Positions 1-9,200 of a stretch of 64,000 nucleotides of DNA are shown in pieces. The stretch spans positions 1 through 64,000 of the forward strand of contig NW_026970886.1 of assembly GCF_963678635.1 (NCBI RefSeq). The letters run 5' to 3'. Under the pieces are notes generated by a model. That model was not told the origin of the DNA, did not search any database, and saw only the letters and a program-made list of their open reading frames with translations. Position numbers and translations under genes: made by a program. This DNA comes from Symsagittifera roscoffensis. Its lineage: Eukaryota; Xenacoelomorpha; Acoela; Convolutidae. Numbering within the stretch: position 1 is the stretch's first letter; each line of letters opens with the position of its first letter.

Positions 1-249
1 ACCAAATCAGTCATTTTCGGCGAATCGATTTTAACTTTCTATCCAAATAATTGTATCAAGATGTTTAATCAACAGTTCACGCCTCGTCCTTACTTGTTAC
101 CGATTCAAAGTGATCCATCGTCAAGAATCTTCAAAGTCTGACCATTAACGAAGCACGACTCTCAACCTTAATTGTGTAAAAAGCTATGAAACAACCAAAA
201 AAGGGTAAGCATTCAGGTCGGACCAAATAGCGCCTATACACTTGCATTA

Positions 250-530
250 TCTAGGGGTGGTATTTTTAACCCACTTGATCTGTCTGTCACTGAGTACATA
301 CGTGATCGCGCAGAATTGGAAGGTATGAAGTCATCCCGCTGTTGAAACCGGGACAAGATCCAGAACATTCAAAGAGCTACAGGCCGTTCGCTTTCCTGTC
401 CCCAGATGCTTAAATATTAGAAAGACTACTTCTCCCAGAATTTGACATCAATATTCCATTAGCCGAACATCAGCGTGGTTTCAGGAAATCGAGGTCAACG
501 AAAACCGATCCTGTTCTAGCATCTTCAATC
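250..530 (+). pseudogene. Non-LTR retrotransposon reverse transcriptase remnant
   Basis: One + frame through about 318-525 reads like the N-terminal part of a jockey/R1/I-type reverse transcriptase. It has VIPLLKPG, then SKSYRPFAFLSP, then ILERLLLPE, then AEHQRGFRKSRSTKT, in the usual order for this enzyme family. An in-frame stop interrupts it near 412, no start or flanking domains are visible, and the match fades after about 530. I read it as a decayed fragment of an old LINE-like insertion. The family assignment comes from motif order alone; the exact clade is uncertain. Confidence 0.6.
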
Positions 531-539
531 CTGTAGCAC

Positions 540-1112
540 CCGCACAGCAATGAAACGCGGCAAAAACAGGAATCGGTGAAATTGCAAAGCGTGAGATGGC
601 GGTGCAGGTGACGAAGGCGCATAGCTCAAAACGAGTCCTGACTTTTCCTGAGAGCTAGTCTGTTTGAAAAGCAAAATCACAACGCGAGAAACAAGGAAAG
701 GCCCGGAGAGCTTAGAGGCCAAATACGGTTGGTATCTAACTAAGCTACGACCCAACACAAGTAACGAGGAAGGGGCTTCCGAACCAATGTAGCCAAATTC
801 TCGTCAGCCTTTGACGCTTTTCAATCTTGGTGTAGCAGCCGAAAAGCAATCTTTGTCAGGGGCTATTTACTCATTAAAAACCTCTGGACTTGATGATCAG
901 ACGCAAATAAAATTTCTAAAAACCAATTAAAAAATAAGTAGGCAAATAATTATATATTTCAAGCTGACAAAAGATAAAAGTTGTGCTCTTTCTGTTTTAT
1001 CAGCCACTTGTACTTGTTAACAGTTAATTTTCTGATGACTCGGAAAGCAGAAAAACAATTAGGAGCTGTTAAGTTTTTTAACAAAAACCCATCTTTTTTG
1101 CCAAGACTTTAG
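540..1112. other. Flank of the giant retroelement, no gene seen
   Basis: No supported coding region or RNA gene. The first part may be further decayed LINE sequence, but I could not follow any reverse-transcriptase motif. The last bases are the 5' flank of the LTR element that starts at 1113. Confidence 0.4.
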
Positions 1113-1520
1113 TGGAACCTGATCTAAACTATATTTTATGATTGGATAAATTAAATGTTTTACCAATGTAAAGTATTTAATATTAACCAATCATGATCCA
1201 TCTAACTAACAACCCACTTATTTGTAAGTGCTGAAGTTACTTGTAATTTCAGCACCAGAGAGATTTGAATTTAACTTAGAAATTAGTTGGACTCTCCCGA
1301 GCACTTCAGCAGCCGCAATAAACCAGTATACCCTAGATCTATTGAGCCTAGCAGAGACTAGTTAAACAACCTGAGACTAGATAGTATAAGAGTAAGATTA
1401 GGATCGGTATTAGACTAAGAAGTTGCACGAATCTATCCGGCCGAAAATAAGATAGCGTGACGAGCAGACGGTGTACCCTATCCGAAATTACTCTATGAGT
1501 TACACTCCAGTCATAACTCA
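1113..1520 (+). repeat. 5' LTR of the giant element
   Basis: 408 bp, starting TGGAACCTGATC and ending CATAACTCA. It matches 19607-20014 at all positions I compared except one (A here, C there, 8 nt before the end). TG...CA termini are visible. The promoter and R/U5 boundaries cannot be placed by eye. Confidence 0.95.
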
Positions 1521-1522
1521 TC

Positions 1523-1540
1523 TGGTGCGACCATAAGTCT
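1523..1540 (+). other. Probable tRNA primer-binding site
   Basis: TGGTGCGACC begins 2 nt after the 5' LTR. TGG complements the 3' CCA of a tRNA, and both position and spacing are typical of LTR-element primer sites. The tRNA was not identified; it would end ...GGTCGCACCA. Confidence 0.65.
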
Positions 1541-1608
1541 CGAACAAGACCTTATTAGATTAGAATTAACCAAAATTAGATTAGAAATTAGACAAAAACA
1601 TTTACAAA

Positions 1609-1842
1609 ATGTTATACGACAATAATTTAATTGAAATGTCTCTCCGACTCAATAGATCCGAGCCAATATTCCGAACCATAATAGAACTACCCGGAATTGG
1701 AAGAAGACATCGAACCAAAGACGACATACGACAAAGTAGAAACTTGCCGTATAGTTACATGATAGTTCGGCAAAAGCCAGAACAAACTTTTATATTTCGA
1801 ATACTACTTGCAATGAATTTAGATTTCCATTTGCAAACATAA
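1609..1842 (+). CDS. Small leader ORF (77 aa), doubtful
   Basis: A short ATG-initiated frame just after the primer site, upstream of ORF1. It matches no family I know and has no clear domain. It could be a real leader peptide, an upstream ORF that controls translation, or chance. AT-rich DNA yields many frames this long, so support is weak. Confidence 0.15.
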   Translation: MLYDNNLIEMSLRLNRSEPIFRTIIELPGIGRRHRTKDDIRQSRNLPYSYMIVRQKPEQTFIFRILLAMNLDFHLQT

Positions 1843-2772
1843 AACCTTGAAGTAAATCTTCAAAATCATTTCAGGCGCTAAACAAAATTAATATTATACA
1901 ATAACGATTGATAAAAAGATCTAAGATCGTTTTCCTAAAATTCTGCAGTATTATACAAAACATGTTTGAAAAATATTTATTGGAAAATAAAAATAAAAAT
2001 TAGTAGCATGACAATAAATGGTTAGTAATCATAAATCATCCTGTTGTTCCAGCTTCATCACCTAAAACATAACAGCAATCATCAACTCACTAATATCATA
2101 AAATACTAAATCTTTCCTTTACACAAATTTAAAACCTCATTAAAACTTAAAGTCACTTAATTTTAAAACCAGATCATCAAGGCTTATCCTTGGATCTTAA
2201 ATCATTTTCTACTTCATTACATTTTAAATTTGATCATCAAGGCTTATCCTTGGATCAAACAGAACAACTTTGTTCTCCCCCACCCACTTAATTAGTGTCT
2301 AACGACCTCAAACGTCGATTCACTACCCAACCCTTTCTAAAGACCCAAGACTAATAGAAATTTTTAAACAAAACTAATCATTCAAATTAGGATAAACAGT
2401 GAAGAACTTCGGTTATTCATCCTTCACTTGATCCCCCCTCTTACCAGACCCAGGATAAATCTTAGACTTAGTAAGTTTAAAATAGTATCTAACGAACTAC
2501 TCGCGTTCTAATTATACCTGAACCTTGTGGATCGATTTACTATTCTCCAACCCTTGAACACAATCACTACCCCTAAGTAAGATTAAGTAAGTTAACACCT
2601 TAGCTTATACTAGTCACGAGAAAGTAAAAATCATTCTTCGGAATCGATATACTTTTCTCTCCAACCCTAAACAAATAGACCCAGGTTAAGCTAACCAAAA
2701 AATCGTAAGAACTAACAGTTTAGGAAAATAGAAATCATTTAACAACCTTTTGCACCCGTCATCCTAAACCTT

Positions 2773-3240
2773 ATGTCATTTAAAAACCTAGGGAATAAAC
2801 AAACAATCGTTTTACACAATTGTGAAATAGATAACAAAAAATACGACCTTGTAATCACACCTCATACACAAACAGTTGGATACATTCGAACAAAACGACA
2901 AACACTAAAGAGAAAAATAATCACTAAACAAAGACAAATAACACGAAAAAGATTTTCAAAAAATCGAAACGCATTTTCAGAATCAGAAACCAACAGTTTA
3001 GACGAACTCTACAAACTAAAAGAATCAATAGATAAAAATTACCCACAACACGATCAATTATATTTTTCTGACTCAGAAACAACTTCAAATTCATCACAAA
3101 GAGGAAAAAGAAGAATAAAAAAGCAGTATAAACACAAACCAGTACATCTATACAACTGGAATCAACCAATTCGACACATTAATAATTACATATTAACAGT
3201 CATCGAACGAAAAAATGAGTTCAACGCACACCCCAGGTGA
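2773..3240 (+). CDS. ORF1: basic 155-aa protein of the giant element
   Basis: First substantial ORF of the element, upstream of Gag-Pol and overlapping its start by 26 nt in another frame. The protein is strongly basic in residues 38-65 (many K/R) and again near 110-120, with a Ser/Glu/Asp-rich stretch between. No zinc finger, signal peptide or membrane segment is visible. The basic patches could bind nucleic acid or act as a nuclear localisation signal; that is inference. A decayed counterpart begins near 51685 in the degenerate relative, which supports this being a real family gene. I recognise no homologue. It may be a Gag-like or regulatory accessory protein. Confidence 0.6.
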   Translation: MSFKNLGNKQTIVLHNCEIDNKKYDLVITPHTQTVGYIRTKRQTLKRKIITKQRQITRKRFSKNRNAFSESETNSLDELYKLKESIDKNYPQHDQLYFSDSETTSNSSQRGKRRIKKQYKHKPVHLYNWNQPIRHINNYILTVIERKNEFNAHPR

Positions 3241-6200
3241 CGAAACTCCAGATGATGATGAAATCTTTCCTTTTATAGTAGATGCAGATACTGATAGAGG
3301 ACAACACATATTTTGTCAAAATTTACTCGTAAATTTATTTGAACCCGGAATCAGTCCATGTAAAACAGAGTTCCCCGATGTAAAAATCAAAAGACAAATC
3401 ATAGATCACTATCTAAAAGATATATGCAACATAACACAACAATATGGAATCTACTCTATAGAATTCACTTCCCCAAACCATAATAATAGAACATACACTA
3501 TTCAAACAGACGACCTTGATTTAGAATTTTCAAAAGTTTTTTCAGAATATATAAAAAGCATACAATACCATAACTCACAAAGAGCAAACTCCATTTTCAC
3601 CAATGAAGTTTTCGCACTAATATATAGTTATATTTCGATATTAGAAAATGAACTCCCATTAACAAATGTCTCACCGACAGAAACATCTAAACATTTAAGA
3701 GTACGACATGAAATCACACTACTCTCTAGTTATTTAAACATCATTAAAGAAAATTTCACGAAAGACGACGTTTCACAACATACCAAACACGATTTACAAA
3801 AAATTTTAGCATGGTTCATAATAGATTATTTTACACACAATATTGATTTAATTGCACAAGCAAGAAAAAATTTTAGACCCCAAAACTCGAACGATGATAC
3901 AGCTATCACAGAACAATCAGATTATGTTTGGGACCCCGAATGGTCTCATCCCGTATTTATAAACTTTCCACAATCAATCTCAAGTCAAGCAATAGGTACA
4001 ATATCTTACATAAGAGATTATGTAAGAGTAATACCATTAACAATTGATGCAACACCATTAAACTATAATACATTTTTACCCGATACACAAAATAATAGTT
4101 TAAACTCTACAGTCATACACAATGAAAACCTCAATGGAACTAGGAATCTTACTCAACAAGATATACAGACACCATCACACTTCATAAATGAAGAAATTGT
4201 ACACACAACAACTACACAACAAAGTATTTCACCAATACGCCCAAATTTAATAACACCAAGAAATACAAATCCTTCACAAACACAGGTAACCTTACAATCA
4301 ACCGTTAAACCTTCGGTTGCCCCTAAATATTCACATATGGATTACCAAACATACAAACCCATGACAATACCATCAAAAACACGCAAAACATTCACTAGAA
4401 ACAACTTTGCAGACCATAATTATAATTATACACATCCATCAAAAACAAATTATAAACCACAAAGAAATTTTAATCAATATACAAAACCTCGAAACTGGGA
4501 TAACCCAACGGCCCAATATAATTCCACAAATTTTCAACCAAATCCTCCACAGGATCGCAGTGAAAATTACCCATTTTTTCAACAAAATAAAAATAAAAAA
4601 CAAACATCTTATCAAATGGATTATTTATCCTCAGATGAAGATTTCTTACAACCAGATATATTTGCACCAAATACTCAAGAATATCGTAGACAAGGAATAC
4701 AGAAAACACGTACAAACCATAGAAATTTTTCTCCACAATCAATAGATGCACAATATCAACAACCAATTCAACAACCAAATCCAATTAATATACAATCTTT
4801 TCAACCAATTCAACAACAAAATCCAATGACTACACACTCGTATCAACCATCACAAATGCAAAATGAAATACCACTCCCGTATTATCTTCAACAACATGAA
4901 ATAACAAGAAACCAACTTTCAAATTTTTCTCAAATGCCAAATGCAGCTGAATCATTACAAATGACAATGAATCCATACCTTATGGGTGGATCATCAATAA
5001 CATCAAATAAACCCTTAATGGTTTTCACAGGAACAGACCCTGAATACTCTGTAGAAGATTACTTAAATGCAGTAACAGCAAATTTAATTTTAAATATTGG
5101 ACCTGAACCAATTAACACGCCACTACATCAAAACTGGATACATCGACGCACAGCGTTGATACAAACAACCTTAGATGGCGCAGCCCAAAAATGGTTTTCA
5201 GTACTACCTCAAGAAATAAAATCAAACTGGAAAAGATTTACACAAGAATTTTCAAAAATGTTTGACTCCGAAAGAAACAAACAACAACAAAGAGTTTTAT
5301 GTAATGAAATTCGCAGATTACCAAACGAAACCATCAAGCAAATAGCAGTAAGAATCGAAACACTAGTTCGAAAAGCATATTCACTAAATACACATGACTA
5401 TAAAAACACTAAGATGACAGAAATCTTAATGATGACCTTAACACCACAATTAAGGAAAATAGCAATAAAAAAGAGAGCATCACATCCTTCTTCAATTCGA
5501 GAACCCGATTTAGATTTTAGAAAACTAGTAGACAAACTAGAACAAGCAGAAATCACAATGAAATTAGAAGAAACGGAAAATCTGAAATTACAATACGTTA
5601 ACAAAATTGAAACGACTCCCACTAATATTAATAATATACAAGAATCAGAAACAGATCTCGTTGAAAAAATCACTGAAATACTCAATATTTACGAAAAGAA
5701 CCCGAACTTTAAAGGCAAACCATCTTTCAAAAAATGGTGTAATTATTGCCGACGATACGGACATAGTATTTCCGAATGTAGACAAAAACAACAAGATAGT
5801 CAAAATAAACCTCAAAAATACAAAGAACCAAATAAATCATTTTATCAATACATGAAAAAAGATCAAAACCTACCAAACAAAAATGTATACAGCAACAACA
5901 GTTCAGGAAAACCACTCCCAAACAATACAAGCTATACAAGAAATCAATCTCCATATAACTCAAGTTATAGAGGAAGATCACCAGAACGAAGAAACACGTA
6001 TAATTCATCACAAAATCACTACAATAGACCGAATAGTCGAAATAACTACTCCAGATCAAATTCAAATACACAACGATTTGTTTCTAGATCTAATTCTCAA
6101 TCAAGAAATAACTATTATCCAAACAACCAATCACGAAATTCATCATACAATAGGAATAGAAACTACTCCTATAATCGAAACAGAAGTTATTCAAACAACC

Positions 6201-9200
6201 GAAACCAGAATTACCCGAACAACCGATCAAGGAATAACTCATATAATAGATCGAACTATAACAGACCAAACAATAATTACCAAAACAGATCGCGAAATAA
6301 TTCACAAAACCGACACCCAAGTTATAATAATCGCTATCGAAATTATTCCCAATCACCACACCGAAATAATAATCACTACAATAACTCTAATAATCGTCAC
6401 AGAAGCAGTACACCTAAACATCAAAGACAAATCAATCAAGTACAAGCTAACCCAGAAACAACATCAGACCCTCCAGGTATTGATGACACAGTAACTGATA
6501 CGTTACAACTCAATCAAATAAACTGTACATCATCAGATTCAGAAAGTGATACTGAAAACACTCTTGATATCAATATGATAAAAGTCGAAAATGACTATGA
6601 ATCTGTCATATATGAACAACCCTTTCCATCACATATATATGAAAATCAATCACAAATTCTTCAAAATCATTACACTACACCCATAAATTCCACACCAACG
6701 ACGCAAGAAACAAATGAGATAAACACTACAAATCAAACCAATAAAAATACCAAAACAAAATGCTTGAATACAAACCACATTTATCAAAATATACAAAAAG
6801 AACAACCCAAAGAAAAAATTTGGACAATACCATTTCTCTTAGAAAGCCCAAGAAATAAAGAATTTCAACCACCAGACCTTGAAATAGATTTTTTAATTGA
6901 TTCAGGAGCAGAATCAAACATAATAAACATTCCCACATGGAATGAAATAAAAATCTTACACCCAAAGCTAACACCTCTTGAAACCTCCAGCAAACTAGCG
7001 ACAGCACAAGGATCAACATTGATAAACTACGGAAAAATCCAATTATTTCTCCTCCCTACCAGAACAATGGAACAAAGTAAAATTTTAAATAAGCCATTTA
7101 AACAAATATTCCATATCACCGATATTAAATATAATATCATTGGAATACCATTTATTTCAAAGTATATACCAACAATTAACATACTAAATAGTAAAATATT
7201 AATCAAAGATAAATATACAAAAACAAAAGAAACATCCTTAACATTTTTTCAAAGATTGAATAAACAACCACCATTCTTTTCAAAATTTTATCCGATATTT
7301 AACCAACAAAGAAAACACCTGAAACCACTATCAGGAAACATCTATAATTTTTCAATCAAACAAGTTCACCAATATGATAAAGCACAAAACAAACAAAAAT
7401 TTTATATGTCAGATTTTGAATTCAAACCGATTCATAAATTTTTCAAAATCACAATCTCTTCAATAAAATATTTGAAAAATTCGAATTCAGATATCATCTC
7501 CTTACATGTCTATAACAACACACCTTACCAAGTAACATTACCATTAGGACTTTTAGGATATTGTGAAACCAACGCAACAATATCACCAATACACGAAAAA
7601 GCCTATCGCGTAAATAATATACTCCAATTACTAGATATTTGCCAATCTACAATTCTTAATGAAGAATTATCTATAAATAATATAATAAGTAACGAAAACA
7701 GAAATACGGATTATTTCACAAAAACTCCATATTTCAAACCTACATTCAACATCAGTAACTACACAGAGGACCAACAGAAATTTTTAACAATGTTTAATTT
7801 CCAACATTCACAAATAACACAAGACGAATTTGAAAAGTTAGCCAAACAGCTAATTCAATATTCATCAGTCTATGCAACATCAAAATTCGATGTTGGCAAA
7901 ATCAGTTCATCACTACATCTCCCATTAAAACCAGACGCAGTTTTCAAAAAACAAAGAGCAAGTAAAGTACCAATTCACTTACATGATAAAGTAAACAGAT
8001 TACTCGATATTTTAGAGCAATACAACATTATATCACCGGTTAATAAAGAAGAACAACCAAAAGGCAACACATTCATCAACCCCGTTATCATTCTAGCTAA
8101 AGGAGAATCGTTAAAAATCGTTCTCGATGCTAGATACCTCAATTCACTCATAGATGAATCAAAATGTAATTGGCCCATTGAACCAATACAAGTTATTTTA
8201 ACAAAAATAAACGGCAAATACTTCACAACCGCCGACATGAATAGTGCATACAATCAAATGCCACTAGATGAACAATCACGACGTTTAACACAATTTGTTA
8301 TCGGAAACCAACAATATGAATTCAACCGCTTATTCTATGGAATATCCATAGGACCAGCAGCATTTTCAGCCTTTATGAGCAAAATTTTTAGACCACTAAT
8401 ACTCAAGAAAAACGCAATCACCTATTTAGACGATGTTTTTATGCAATCACAAACAAAAGACGAAATGTTCAAAGTTTTAGAAACATATCACCAAATACTT
8501 CAGAACGAAAATCTGAAGGCCGCCCCCGATAAATCACACTTCTTTTTGACTAGAGTTAAATTCTTAGGACATAATATAGAAAGAAAAACAATCACTCCAC
8601 TGAAATCACGCATTGACGCTATTCAAAAACTTCAACCACCAACAAATAAAAAGAAAATCCAAGAGTTCCTTGGAATGTTAAACTTTTTAAGTAAATATGT
8701 TTATAAAATGCAATTATACCTACGACCATTTTATAACATCCTTAGACAACAAAACAACTTTGAATGGAATACAGAACATCAAACACGATTCGAAGAAATA
8801 AAGAAACTTTTAACTGAACAAATTTCAAACACAATTCCAGACCCTGATCAACCATTTTATGCAATGTGCGATGCTTCGAACTTTGGCATCGGCGCAGCAT
8901 TATTACAATCACATAATGGTACAAATAAAATGAACCTCATATCAGCAAATTCTCGATTATTCACTCAAGCAGAGCTACGACTCTCAACTCTAATGAGAGA
9001 ATGTACAGCCATAATATATACACTTACAGAATATGAATTTCTGATACTTGGATCAAAACATCCCACAGTTTTGTTCACAGACCACAAACCAATCATCTTT
9101 CTTTTTACACAGAAATCTAACCCAAACCACCGAGTTTACAGATTTCAACTAATTCTAATGAAATTTCCAAACTTACATATAGTTTGGACTGCAGGAAAAA

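Larger units (their letters stand above)
1521..2772 (+). promoter_or_regulatory. Long structured 5' leader of the giant element
   Basis: A 1.25-kb untranslated leader. It contains two copies of a 25-nt near-palindrome (2172-2196 and 2232-2256; GATCATCAAGG, loop, CCTTGGATC) that should fold as stem-loops. It also has three copies of a module with a TCGAT core followed by a pyrimidine-rich stretch and CAACCC (near 2311, 2532 and 2644), and an AGGAT...ATCCT hairpin near 2388-2422. Two GTAAGT hexamers (2471 and 2587) are candidate splice donors for subgenomic mRNAs. The hairpin sequence and the modules recur in order in the decayed relative at 50.9-51.6 kb, so they belong to the family. Packaging, dimerisation or internal initiation are possible roles by inference only. 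Confidence 0.6.

Noticed and set aside
525-758. 77-codon - strand frame
   Set aside because: It lies over the decayed region after the RT relic, has no family feature, and the + strand RT reading upstream explains the locus better.
3229-3240. CAG|GTGACG as a splice donor just after the Gag start, to supply an AUG to the ATG-less frame
   Set aside because: The phase does not fit the nearby acceptors at 12494, 12500 and 12506. Not excluded for other joins.
5727-6494. Frames of 80-200 codons inside gag in other frames
   Set aside because: They are shadows of the low-complexity N/R/S/Y-rich Gag tract; composition alone keeps them open.
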